Positions 12,361 through 23,274 of a DNA stretch of 64,000 nt are shown piece by piece. Every line of letters begins with the position of its first letter. Within the stretch, counting starts at the first letter, position 1. Below the pieces are notes generated by a model. The model was not told the DNA's origin. It was given only the letters and a program-made list of their open reading frames with translations, and did not search any database. This DNA comes from Luidia sarsii (Eukaryota > Echinodermata > Asteroidea > Paxillosida > Luidiidae): NCBI GenBank assembly GCA_949987565.1, contig OX465107.1, positions 16,362,622 to 16,426,621 on the forward strand, in the 5' to 3' direction. The position numbers were made by a program, and so were the translations under genes.

Positions 12361-12789
<429 letters not shown>

Positions 12790-12892
12790 TCAGAAGAAGA
12801 CAGATAGTGGCGGAGAGCATGAGAGATACCAAGAACACAAAGACAGAGAGGGACATAGACAGAGAGATCAACAGACAGAGAGACAGAGTGAG

Positions 12893-13080
12893 ATGGGGAG
12901 ACACGGACAGGACAGGGACAGGGACAGGGACAGAGACAGAGACAGAGACAGAGACAGAGACAGAGACAGAGACAGAGACAGACAGATATACAGAGAGAGA
13001 CAGAGATATACAGAGAGGGACAGAGATAGAGAGGGACAGAGAGACAGAGAGACAGAGAGGAACAGAGGGACAGAAGCACA
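12893..13080. repeat. (GGGACA)n/(GAGACA)n tandem array
   Basis: GGGACA repeats pass into about eleven GAGACA units and then mixed GACAGAGA words. It continues the compound purine-rich array of the E6-E7 intron. Confidence 0.95.
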
Positions 13081-13276
13081 AAGAAACTGAGGCACATTTA
13101 AAACTAGGGTCATCCCTCAAATTTACACAAAACAAGATGACAAACGTAGAAAAAAAGAAAGAAAAAAGCTCAAGATAATCGGTCCGCTTCTTCAGTTAGG
13201 GTGGGGAAGGGATGGGATTGGATGGACGTGATGGAGGGTTTTTCAATCTCAACCAGCTGTCAGGGTGTTCACTCAC

Positions 13277-13395
13277 CAGATGTCCAGCTGGGTGGAGTAG
13301 TTTGTGGAGCCGAGAAGCACATCCGGCGTCTGTACCATAACGTGACCACCTCGTGGGAATAGGTCCGACTCGGTATGGACTTGGCTCTCGCCAGA
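13277..13395 (-). CDS. CDK14: PFTAIRE kinase, exon E6 (activation segment), two bases short
   Basis: The exon encodes LARAKSIPSRTYSHEVVTLW, then YR, then after a frame change PDVLLGSTNYSTQLDIW. The activation-loop Ser of TYSHEVV is where CDK2 has Thr160. Flanking phases require 121 bp but only 119 are present. One base is missing at the acceptor, where CTCAG/TCTGGCG should supply two bases before the Leu codon. The second is missing near 13327, where WYRPPD should run on. Either loss alone would shift the frame. All other kinase exons are intact, so sequence or assembly error or indel alleles seem likelier than a dead gene. The donor is TG/GTGAGT, splitting the Trp codon. Confidence 0.9.
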
Positions 13396-14229
13396 CTGAG
13401 GAGGATTCCAGATTTTAAAAAAAGAAAAAAAGAAAAAAGCAATTAAAAACCTGATGAGATTCCTGATAATAGCCAAAATAACACGACAATTCTTGAAAGG
13501 TGTGTGGGGGAGATGTCGTTCTGAGCATTTGTGCACGAAAAGCTTTTCAACGCTTCAGGACGTCGATGATCTGTTTCTGGAACATCCCCCTGTCCCACTG
13601 TCCCTCTTGGTTGATCTCCTTTCAGACCATTCACCAAGTAGCCAAGCAATTGATCGCTATCCACAACCCAACAAAATGAGGGGGAAAGCTTCAAATCCCA
13701 TACCCAAGTCAGTTCCCATGTCAGGACAGACGCACTGAATATAATGGCACGGATGCTTGACAAGTTGCAAAGTGGAGAAGTTGGCTGCACTTCACCAGCC
13801 ACACAAGACGTATGCAGTCAATGGTTTCAAGAAAGTGAACCGTATCGTTAAATCCCTGTTATAATGTAGTTGAAACAATTTTAACTTTGTCTTTTTGAGA
13901 TTCTTGCAGTAACATTCTGTTTTGCTCTTGAAAAAAAAAAAATTATGAGTGATTTTATTTTTGTTTTTCAGTAATTTAAATCATGATTGAAATCAATGAT
14001 TTAAATCAAGTGATTTTAATCAAACAACCTTGACATACACCGCTAAGGGTGTGGGTTTACAATTTGGGTTTTGGTATGAGGCAGTAACTTGTGCCACACT
14101 CACAGAAGGCAGCTCGTTTGGGAGGAGTTACCGACAAGGAGAGTGCGACTTCAGTGCCATTTACGTCAAGATATCGGTTGGGAAAAGCCCAGTCTCTGTC
14201 GGTTTAATGGAGCGGGGCTTGCGACTCAC
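13396..14229 (-). other. CDK14: Intron E5-E6, 834 bp
   Basis: Has A-rich runs next to the E6 acceptor and, at about 13965-14030, clustered TGATTTAAATCA-like AT palindromes. No other feature seen. Confidence 0.75.
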
Positions 14230-14416
14230 CGAAGTCGGCCAACTTGAGGTCGCCGATCTCGCTGATGAGGATGTTCTGGGGCTTCATGTCGCGGTGGAGT
14301 ATCCGTCGCTGGTGGCAGAAGGACAGGCCCCGCAGCAGCTGGAAGAGGAACAGCTGCACGTTGTGGGGATTGAGACCGCCCGGGTGCTTCTCCAGGTAGG
14401 CACTCAGATCCGTGTG
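14230..14416 (-). CDS. CDK14: PFTAIRE kinase, exon E5 (catalytic loop)
   Basis: This 187-bp exon starts in phase 0 with [15 protein letters not shown], like the HTDLCQYMDKHPGGL of CDK14. [15 protein letters not shown] follows, then the catalytic loop HRDMKPQN, and it ends KLADF plus the first base of the Gly codon of DFG. The catalytic Asp and Asn are present. The Leu almost always found in HRDLKPQN is Met here. The acceptor is preceded by a run of about 13 C on the sense strand; the donor is G/GTGAG. The strand opposite has an open frame from 14030 to 14539, which is only the antisense shadow of this exon. Confidence 0.97.
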
Positions 14417-16561
14417 CTGATGGGGGGGGGGGGTGAAGAAAACGCATGCACGTTAGCAGACAGGCATATCCATATGGGTGGGGGGGAACTCAAACCTGGG
14501 CCACACTCACTCACAGAAGAGCAACTCTTTACATTCTGAACAAGGTGTCAGCACAAACCTACGCACATTTAATTCTGACGTCCTGACATTTAGGTTGGTC
14601 GTATTACAGTGCGTTAATTACCGAGGCCAGGCTCAATAGAAGAATGGTTCTGACGGAAAGTTCCTGACATTATAAATGTCAGTAGGGGTGGGCTGAACCC
14701 CTGCTGATCGATCGGAGAATATTCTGAAGCTGGTCTTTGAACTGGCACTCGTCAAAGTAGACATTAACAGAGGGGTCATTCCATTGAGCTGATGGGATGA
14801 ATGGTTCACATTGATAGTATACCCCATACGGTGCCTTAGACAATCATAGTGCTCAAGTGGGACGCTAGTTCAAAATCCATACAACAAATTCTAAACAGCT
14901 TTGTGGATCCCCCAATTTGAATTTCAACCAAATTTCCGTATTTTAAAAATAAAATTCTTACCAAATCAGTGGGTAGAGTATCAAGGCCAGAAGTCCTTTC
15001 AGAAACATTACAGTAGGCCTATAGCTGATTATTTTTACCTAATGAATTATTCAATAGACTACAATGGACTGGACAGATTGGCATATCCATGGAAAATCCT
15101 GCAGAAATCTGAGAGCCTGATGCTTCGATCCTAGCAGGACCCGAACTTCAGCCTTTGAGAAAGGTCCTGGCCCTCCTAATTTTTGATATATGCATTTTCG
15201 TCAATCTAGTCAGTAAGCAGTTTGTAACATTTCTGCATATTACTGTAGAGATTTGGTGCATTGCTTCTTCCTACACTCGCTTTCAAAGCTCTCTGAGAAA
15301 ATAATAGAATTTTTACGGACAAAAGGCGAGGAATTCAGCTCCTGAACTGGAAGGACGCTGCATTTCCAGGAGATGAACTTTTAACATTTGAGAGCTGAGA
15401 AGGTTATGACAGCGTGAACACTGTGAGCTCTTTATTCTGTTAACCACAATTTGGTTAACCATTCAGTTGGCTCACAATGTGGCCAGTGTGTGTACTGTAG
15501 AGCGCACAACGCCTGCATTAGCCTCCCCACAGACAGTGGGACAATGCACCTCACGTAGTGGCCTTCAATTGCTTCAACCACTTAAAACGAACGCCAGTTA
15601 TGACAGAAAACAAATCGAGACTGAAGTGTCTGGAATCATTTTGTGTCTTCAAGGAAACGTCAGAGTCCCCAAGACTAACAGAAATGAGCATCACGAGGCA
15701 CTTCTAATTCTCTGTGTGCTTGGAGTAATTTTTCCAGTTTGGGCAAGCGCTTTGCTGGAGAGCTCTCGGCAGACACATAATCACCAAAGTCAAAGTCAAA
15801 ATCTACTGAAACATCAGTGGATAATTTACTGCCCAAGTGGCAGGGTTGTGCAAGACAAATGCCTCTCATAAACACCGGCCTCTTTTGTAACAGCTTCGGG
15901 TTTGTCTTTTTAAAAGACCCTAGCTATTTGTCTGTTCCTTTGTGGCAAGCAGAATTGACAGTGGTACAAAACAAAGGCTGCAAACTGGTTACTGGCTGCA
16001 ATATCTTTGGCGAAGGCCCTTTCTTTTCAGATTCCACCAAAGCTTGGTGGAAAATTGGCTAACATAATTGTGAAGAATATAGTATTGTACTTCCTGCATA
16101 TTCCAAATCTCCAGTAAAAGTGACTTCATGATGAGGTTTTTATACTGAGTCAAATGTCCTACTCCCCTCTAGAGATACTAATTATCTCAGTCCCCTCATG
16201 TCTTTACCACAGCCACTGTGATTCCACTCTTTCTAAACTCATCTATATGTGCAGCAGCGACAGCAATTGATCAAGCCCTATGCTATGATCTTTGCCCGCC
16301 TGCATCGAGTAGGCAGTCCCCTGCAGTACTTGAAGTTTGAACGGGCAGTATTGACTTTAAGCTGACAATACAGCTGCCTTCAACTTCCTTGTTTTCTAGA
16401 AAATGCTTGTATCAATCTGTCACGAAGAGCTACTCCATCAAAGGCAATGAAGAATTTTGCAAAAGCAAATAAACAGCAGTTTCGGAGAGTGGTTTCTGGA
16501 GCAAATTGGGCCCACAGCTCCATGCCCGGCTTCAAGGGGGGATCTTCGGGGGCCCGCTTAC
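14417..16561 (-). other. CDK14: Intron E4-E5, 2.1 kb
   Basis: Contains one diverged copy of the CGAAACGTC repeat family at 15115-15250. No coding sequence recognised. Confidence 0.75.
15115..15250 (-). repeat. Copy of the CGAAACGTC hairpin repeat (diverged)
   Basis: Contains CTTCGATCCTAGCAGGACC, CCTTTGAGAAAGG, GTCAGTAAGCAGTTTG and the AACATTT tail shared by the family best seen at 44988-45095. Confidence 0.8.
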
Positions 16562-16736
16562 CACATACTCGATGACAAAGGTCAGTGTGGTCTTGGTGTG
16601 GATGATGTCGTGCAGGCAGACGATGTTGGCGTGCTTCAGGCCCTTCAGTAAGGAGGCCTCGCGGATCGCCGTGAACGGGGCACCCTCGTCCTGATGCAGC
16701 CGAATTTCTTTGAGGGCCACCACCTGTTGGTTGACA
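16562..16736 (-). CDS. CDK14: PFTAIRE kinase, exon E4 (catalytic Lys and PFTAIRE helix)
   Basis: This 175-bp exon starts in phase 2 and ends in phase 0. It encodes [13 protein letters not shown], with the ATP-contacting Lys of VALK. It continues with [19 protein letters not shown], the diagnostic PFTAIRE cyclin-binding helix with the conserved Glu. [12 protein letters not shown] and the hinge TFVIEYV follow. The match to CDK14 is nearly residue for residue. The acceptor is CTCCTCGCAG, with an almost uninterrupted CT microsatellite of about 390 bp just upstream on the sense strand. The donor is GTG/GTAAGC. An open frame continues a few codons past the donor in the genomic DNA but loses homology, which confirms the boundary. 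Confidence 0.97.
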
Positions 16737-16740
16737 CTGC

Positions 16741-16882
16741 GAGGAGAAAGAGAGAGAGTGAGTGAAAGAGGGAGAGAGGGAGGGAGAGAGAGAAAGAGAG
16801 AGAGAGAGGGGGAGAAAGAGAGAGAATAGAGGGGAGGAGGTAGAGAGAAAGAGTGAGTGAGAGACAGAGAGAGAGAGGGGGG

Positions 16883-16946
<64 letters not shown>

Positions 16947-17079
16947 CGGAGAGAGAGGGGGGGGGAGAGAGAGGGAGAGAGAGACAGACAGAGACAGAGA
17001 GAGAGGGAGAGAGAGACAGAGACAGAGAGACATAGAGAGAGAGGGAGATACAGCGAAATATTGAGTGAGAGAGTGAGAG

Positions 17080-17120
<41 letters not shown>

Positions 17121-17127
17121 AAAAAAG
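16741..17127. repeat. (GA)n microsatellite at the E4 acceptor
   Basis: About 390 bases of GA with G runs and GACA words on the plus strand. On the gene strand it runs as CT into the CTCCTCGCAG acceptor of exon E4, so it serves as a very long polypyrimidine tract. Confidence 0.97.
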
Positions 17128-17504
17128 AGATCCTAAACTTGGACCAAAAACAATCTAACAATCCAACTACTCAACTACTCTCAGTTCAATGCTCTTTGTG
17201 TTTTTCAGCGATTTCAAAGCAGACCTTATTGTGCTATTCAAAGCAAAGCAATGATTACATCTACCCTTAAATCCATGCAAAGAAAGTGGATCTGGACTAC
17301 AATATCAGTTCTATATTAAGAAGTGAAAATGCATCAGCTCTGCATCCAGGAAATGGCTTTATTCATAGAAATTTACCCTTTAGGTACACTTCTGCAAAAT
17401 CATATGAGAGGCTCCTTTGTAGACAAGGTGCTAAAATTATTTCATTTCCTGTCCTGTATAGTCTGTTTATCCCTCCAAATGCCTGTGCATGAATAGACCA
17501 GGGC

Positions 17505-17632
17505 CGTATTTCTACCAAGCCTTATGATGCATCATAACTCACCCCACGATGGATAAGTTGAAATAGGCCATATTTTTTGTTGTGCATCGCTCAAAATCTT
17601 TCGATTGATTGTAAGTTACAATGGGTTTGACT
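17505..17632. mobile_element. Foldback element, TACGATGCATCGTAA family (diverged)
   Basis: Begins with CAAGCCTTATGATGCATCAT and ends with GATTGTAAGTTACAATGGG. It shares the order of motifs (ATGCATCGTAA, GATGGATAA, GTGCATCGCTC, GATTGATTGTAAGTTAC) with the copies at 23095-23274 and 42698-42850. Confidence 0.75.
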
Positions 17633-18160
17633 ATTCAAACTCTGAGTTCCTCCGGTTCTTTTCAGAACACATACTCACAAGAGAAAATTTACAATGGTGT
17701 CACCGCAAACCTATTAATCCTGCTATTCTCACCATGCAAGCCTTCAAATCTTATTTCACGATGGGTTTGATGAAAAACCAGTTGAGAAAACAGGGAAAAT
17801 CCTGTCACAAAATGAAAGGAAAACTGACAGGGAACGGAAACTGTTCAAACAGCTTTCACTTATGAATTAAAGAGTGAAAGCTTGTAGTCGTAGCGTGTGC
17901 AATTGTAGAATGTATGCTACAGAACGAGTACAACAAATGATGTTCACTGGTTACTACTTTTAATGGCCAAAACTGGAAATTAAAAACAAAAATATTAAGA
18001 GAGTCTGACATTTGGATCCAAACTAGGATCCAGACATCAGTCTCTCTTCAGGGCAAAAGTGATGAATATGAAATGCTAAACGGCAGAAATTCGAGATTGC
18101 ACGTGATACGGTAGGAAGGGGGGAAAATGGTTGGGGGACAACCAAGGGCAGTAAACCTAC

Positions 18161-18252
18161 CTGCTGATTGCCTTAAACACTTTGGCATATGATCCTTCCC
18201 CGAGTGGGCAGATCTTCTTGTAGGTTTCCAGCTTGCCGAACGGGGAGCATGA
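18161..18252 (-). CDS. CDK14: PFTAIRE kinase, exon E3 (glycine-rich loop)
   Basis: This 92-bp exon starts in phase 0 after CTCCTTGTAG and ends in phase 2 at AG/GTAGGT. It encodes SCSPFGKLETYKK, then the ATP-binding loop LGEGSYAKVFKAIS. CDK14 has FGKADSYEKLEKLGEGSYATV at this place, so alignment and exon position both fit. The loop has Ser and Tyr where CDK2 has the inhibitory Thr14 and Tyr15, so a phosphorylatable Tyr is kept. FGKLETY is closer to PCTAIRE kinases (FGKLETY in CDK16), suggesting retention of an ancestral sequence. Both the long and the short N-terminal exons can splice to it in frame. Confidence 0.93.
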
Positions 18253-18420
18253 CTACAAGGAGAAAACGAAGGGAGAGAGAGAGAGAAGAAAAAAAGAAGG
18301 GCGAGATCAACGCCTGAACAACTCAACCGTTGACGATCGTACGTGGACATCATCGGGCAGGGGGGGGGGGACCTGGTTCTAACATTGTAGCAAATTGTCG
18401 CCTAACAATGTTGACTCGCC

Positions 18421-18440
18421 GTACACACACACACACACAC
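18421..18440. repeat. (GT)9 microsatellite forming a splice donor
   Basis: On the gene strand AAG is followed by nine GT units. It immediately follows the coding sequence of alternative exon E2'. Confidence 0.9.
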
Positions 18441-18572
18441 CTTGCACGGTGGGTAGGTCACCCTCCTGTGAATTTCATTGTGGACGTCGCACACAGGCAC
18501 CCGGGAAGCTTCAGGCGTGTCCTTGTTGTTGTTGTTGGCATGGCTGGACAAATACGCGGCGACGTGCGGCAT
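18441..18572 (-). CDS. CDK14: PFTAIRE kinase, alternative first coding exon E2'
   Basis: This exon encodes 44 residues starting MPHVAAYLSSHANNNNKD and ending VTYPPCK. The ATG at 18572 has A at -3, an acceptable start context. The reading frame stays open to a GT donor made of a (GT)9 microsatellite and ends in phase 0, exactly what the glycine-loop exon 188 bp downstream needs. Joining them gives CK then SCSPFGKLETYKK. A TATA box and a CCAAT box lie upstream. The sequence has no recognised domain and is not related to exon E2, so the two would give alternative N-termini. The GTGTGT donor is weaker than GTAAGT, which leaves some doubt. The evidence is the coincidence of promoter motifs, start codon, phase and spacing. 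Confidence 0.65.
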
Positions 18573-18707
18573 CTTGCCTCGACTCTTGCAAACTAAGCCT
18601 AAAGCGCGGATCTGACACTGACACAACAACCCCCAAAAAATTGCACTTCACGGGAGAGACGTCGTCCGAAAGACTGGCTTTGTTGGTTCCGATCTCTGGG
18701 GCTCTTT

Positions 18708-18716
18708 CTTTTTATA
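18708..18716 (-). promoter_or_regulatory. TATA box of the proposed internal promoter
   Basis: On the minus strand this reads TATAAAAAG within GCCTATAAAAAGAAAG. About 30 bp downstream, near 18685, transcription could start, leaving a 5' UTR of about 110 bases before the ATG at 18572. It sits in a GC-richer, CpG-containing stretch (about 18560-18850) unlike the AT-rich intron around it. Confidence 0.55.
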
Positions 18717-18837
18717 GGCTGGCAGGCGTGCTGGGCCCAACAGGAAATAGGAATGCAGTCGATGCAGTCGGAAGTTTGTCGGAAGGGTTGTTGCAGTGCC
18801 GACCTTGCATTGTTGATCACCGTACTGCCGCTGTCAG

Positions 18838-18842
18838 CCAAT
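18838..18842 (-). promoter_or_regulatory. CCAAT box upstream of the proposed internal promoter
   Basis: CAGCCAATAGG on the plus strand (ATTGG on the gene strand) lies about 125 bp upstream of the TATA box. CCAAT boxes bind NF-Y in either orientation. The distance is a little larger than usual, so this is supportive rather than decisive. Confidence 0.35.
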
Positions 18843-19486
18843 AGGAAGCCGAGGCTCATGAATATGCAACGCTTGGTCACCAGTGCGATGTGTAAGAGGT
18901 GGGATGTGTATGAGAGGAGGGGGGGGGTCTCTTGGGCAAGCGGTGGCCCTTCCGCGATAGTTTGGCTTGCATGCCATTGGTTAATAATAATAGTAGGTGC
19001 AACAGTTTTTTGGATTGAGCATGCACGGACATGTTGAGGCTAGTTCTGGGCTCCGACTTGACAAACCGCGTAGGGGCTATTTATACAACGACTGGATGGT
19101 ACCCTGCATTGTTTTGGAATGCCAGGTGCGTGCAGTTACACGTAGGTTGTGTAATGTCAACGCAAGGTGACCTTCGGGCCTGCCAAGCATGCGTGACCAC
19201 TTGGCAGTGTTTGCTCATAGCTTACAATTGTTGAACCCACATACCTATAAAATGCCAATGCCATTTGATGACGTTTCGCAGTACGTCCCTGTACTTGGGT
19301 TAGTTTCAAGGACCTTTTTAGTTTGACCTTGTAGACATGCTCTTTAAAAAAAAAATTCTAACCCCCCCCTCAACAATAACAAATTTTGTTTGACAAAAAT
19401 GATATTTTCGTCCGCTTCTTCTTTCCCCGCTTCAGATTTCCATCAGTTTTCCTTTTATTTGGAAAAGAAAATTACGAAATTGTAGT

Positions 19487-19620
19487 GGGCCTAAGTTTTG
19501 ATCCTAGCAGGACCTTTCTCACAAGCAGGGTCTAAACACCAGGCCCTCCCAATTCTTAAGGTCTTTATTTTGGTCATTTAAGTCATTAAGCAGTTGGCAG
19601 AATTTTGATATTACTGAAAT
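19487..19620 (-). repeat. Copy of the CGAAACGTC hairpin repeat
   Basis: GGGCCTAAGTTTTGATCCTA, AGCAGGACCTTTCTCA and an inverted half TAAACACCAGGCCCTC, followed by the AGTCATTAAGCAGTTGGCAG tail. Both arms of an inverted form are present. Confidence 0.8.
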
Positions 19621-20737
19621 AAAAATAAATAACATAAAATAAATCCATCTGTCTAACATGCTTAATACATGTGCAGTTTACTATGAACTTACGAAGATGA
19701 TCTTTTATTATTTTTATGCTGTCTGTACATTAGTACAGTAAACAGTTTGCACCATATTTGCATATTACTGTCTGTACATTGTTCATTTTCTTTTGTTGAA
19801 TTCATGATTTTTCCAATCCAGGATAAATGCTTGGTTTTTTTTTTTTTTTTTTCCGAGTACATATGATTGAGAAAAAGCTCAGTCAATTCGCAGATGAAAT
19901 ACCTTACTCTAAAGCAAAGGGTCAAAGTATGCTGTGCTCACATTGTCCCCACCTGCCCTCATTATGACTTTTTTTGTGATTTCCCCGCTTTGCCAATCTC
20001 ATAGATTCCCGCCAGTTCCTGGACATGACGTCTGCGCGTAGTGACCAATTTATCAGGTCCTGTATGGCCGGCAAAATTCCGCGGTAAGATCAGGGCCAAG
20101 GGACAACGACGCACAGGACAGCACATTGTCAGTCACCCAAATGCCTACACACTTCCGGCGTGGTAAGCTGATAGAACATCCTGATTCCGACCGGGTTTCG
20201 ATTCATTTTTTTTTAATGGCCGGCCGACCGGTCAGCGGGAAATCCAGGGAATAACGGGAATTGCACAATCCCATTCTGGGAATTTCGGATGAGACAATTC
20301 TGAAAATGAAATTGATCTTGTATAGCGCACAGTGACATTCAGACTTGTACAGTTGTGACTTCTTCCTAGAGTACAGGGAGCTTTTCTTTTGTACACGGTG
20401 GATGGTTCTGCGACGGTGAAAAAGTCCGTTGTCGTTTTCGGCACAGCGCAGACACATGCTGAGTACTGTTGTGGAAATCGCAGGCCGACCAACGCTCACA
20501 AGTCAACGCAGGCACAGATGGCCCGATGCGATAATTTCAATGTCGCAGGACAATCCGTCATACAGAACGAAAACTCTCTAGTAAGCCAGGACAGGACACC
20601 TCTATAGTCGGTGCTCACTGAAACAGGAGTAAGGCCTTATTTCTAAAAAAAAAAATGTGAAAAGACAGATTCAATGGAAGTAGGACCAAAACACAAGGCA
20701 ACAAAGACCCAAAAGGGAATATTACAGGACTCTCAAA

Positions 20738-20868
20738 CGTTAGCGGGCCTGACATTTCGATCCTAGCAGGACATTTCTCAACAGCAAAGAGAAAGATCCT
20801 GCTAGGATCTAAACATCAAGCCCTCTAACTTTCGAGATTATGTATTGCAGGTAATTTCATTTTACTCA
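20738..20868 (-). repeat. Copy of the CGAAACGTC hairpin repeat, inverted double form
   Basis: Left arm GGGCCTGACATTTCGATCC, right arm GGATCTAAACATCAAGCCC, joined by TTTCTCAACAGCAAAGAGAAA. The arms are inverted copies of one another. Confidence 0.85.
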
Positions 20869-21447
20869 TTTTACAGCAGGTGTTTACTTCAAATATTACA
20901 GGAAAGAAAGGATGAACGAAAATACAAACAAATAAATGCCAAACAAACTGCTGAATTATTTAAAGAACGAATAAACAAATCAAAACAAAACAAATTTGCA
21001 AAGCTGCTAGTAAACAAATCATATGTACTGTAATTCCATGTCAAGACAGTGTCATTGCAAACCATAGGGAACGCAACGTCCACCACTGTTCAAAGGAGCT
21101 TGATTGTGCTTTGAAAGCATAGACCATCCCCACATGGGGTTCGATACAGCAGCAAGCTGGTTTTATCAAGCAAGCCTTAGGGTGCTGTTCTGAAATAGTC
21201 CTTAATGCTTGCCCCCATTCCATTACCACTGTAAAGGCTCCATGTCTCAGGGCAGGAAGAAAACAGTTGCCATGGGAACCCTTTTTATCTCTCACAGCAA
21301 AGCTTCTCTCTGTGTGCCTACTTCCGTAACGCCTCTGTTAAGAGGCCAATTATATACAGAATGCTAGTATAAGTAGACTGGCCCTAAGTCCAACCATTTC
21401 CTTTCAAATGACCTGGGTCAAGTGTGGTTTAAGTGGTATACATGTAC

Positions 21448-21823
21448 TTAAAGCCCCTACACAACATTGGTCGAGGTCAAAGAATAGCATCTATATGTTG
21501 TCTGATCCAACATATGCATGAAATAGCACACCTGTAAACATTTCAGCTCAATCCGCCAACCGAGTCTCAAGAAAATCGTGAATACCGCTTCATTTGTTTT
21601 GCGAAAATGCAGCATTCAATGCCGTACTGTTCCGAAAAATAGTTTAGATCTCGATGAGACGTAAACTATTTCTTGTACTCATTTCTCCCAAAATACATCA
21701 TTTTAGGCAGAAATATTTCAGTGCGAGGTTTCTACTATAACCATCTTCAAACTGTTTAAGTTTCATGTAAATCTGTGAACATTTCTGTTTTTCGATCTTA
21801 CCAATGTTGTGTAGGGGTTTTAA
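21448..21823 (+). mobile_element. TTAA-flanked MITE, copy 1, full length
   Basis: About 370 bp. Terminal inverted repeats AGCCCCTACACAACATTGGT and its complement ACCAATGTTGTGTAGGGGTT are each flanked by TTAA. No coding capacity. TTAA duplication is typical of piggyBac-type transposition, so this is probably a non-autonomous piggyBac-like element. Confidence 0.9.
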
Positions 21824-23094
21824 GAGGATTTGTTTGATCAAGAGTTTTTGTCTCGAGGACCTTGGTGTTCTGGAGGGCGAGGATCAATGTCTACACAAGA
21901 GGGCAGCGCAGGGGGGGGGGGGAATCCAGCCGAACCCTATATGGGAATGGCCAAGCACATCAGGCCTTGAACATGCCATCCACTGCCCACAAGAGGAATC
22001 CTATCAGACTGGTTGGCAGCAACAAAGACTATAGGGACGGAGTAACTACCACAATAAAGGATGACCAGATAACCTTATCAAGTCTTTGGTCAACCGTTAG
22101 TCCAGCAGGAATCTATCAGTTCAAGGATGTGTAAAATGCGTATGGACAACTGGAGATACATGTATTAGTGTAAACATGTACCCAGTACATGTTTGTATGC
22201 ATCCATTGTACAAGCAAAATGTACAAGTTCATTATACTGTTCTTTATATTAATCCAACTATACCCGTAACACAAAATAATTTGATATGAGATTTTGAAAT
22301 TTTTTGAAGAATTTGGATATGAGTTTTGTGCAAATGTACTGACATATGGTACGAGAACGTCATCCCTCATTCCCTTGCAATATTGCACTGCATACTGCCA
22401 AATTGAAAGTGAACACTATAGCATAGGAATATTGGATATAAATATGCCATGAACACAGGGCACAGCGGAAAACTGCATACATCATTTACACTGGCACAGT
22501 ATTATATAAGAATTGGCCTACATTAGATTGACAAATAGGCTGAAAATAAGAACGTAGACATTGTATTGTACATTGTCCATTAACATTTTCATGTTATCAT
22601 AATTATTATAGGCATAGGCAAAACTGGTTTTTTTTGGGAAGTGGGTACCCAAATTTTGAAATCAATGGGTACCCGGATGCCTGCAATTCAATGTAAAACA
22701 TACAAAATTAAGAACCCGGAAGTAGGTTGCATAATGCCCGCTGGTCACTATCAGGAAGCCGCGCCAGGCATGCCAAAGAAAAGTCAAGGGCGTTGACTGC
22801 CCAGTGGAAACTCCCAAAACACCCCGACCTAATCATTATCTTTTAAAAATAGGCATTCAAATGATGTCATGGCCACTGGCCTAGTCATCTGACGATTGGT
22901 CAGAGACCACACGGCTTTGAACATCGGTGCCACTCAATGCTAGGGAAAACTACAGGCATACATACAGCCACACAAAGGAACTATGGCTCCATTGTTGAGG
23001 TGCAATGATTAAAGGGACCATATATCGGTAGCATTTGAAAGGGGTAATTTTCCCAATGCATGGTCTTTTCACAGAGTGACATCTTTGATAAGAC

Positions 23095-23274
23095 CAGGGG
23101 TGGATTTCACAAAGCCTTACGATGCATCGCAACTCAACTTACGATGAATAACCCATCGTAAGTTGTATGGTTTATGGTTTATGCCGTATGGTTTATGCCG
23201 TATGGTTTATGTGCATCACTCACCGTCTTGCGATTGACTGTAAGTTACAACGAGTTTGGTGAAATCGACCCCAG
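23095..23274. mobile_element. Foldback element, TACGATGCATCGTAA family
   Basis: Begins GGGTGGATTTCACAAAGCCT and ends TTTGGTGAAATCGACCCC, an inverted repeat of the start. The inner arms read ACTCAACTTACGATG and GACTGTAAGTTACAACGAG. A GTATGGTTTATGCC word is repeated in the middle. Confidence 0.85.

Noticed and set aside
14030..14539. 169-codon open frame on the plus strand
   Set aside because: It is the antisense shadow of kinase exon E5; the minus strand carries the conserved protein motifs.
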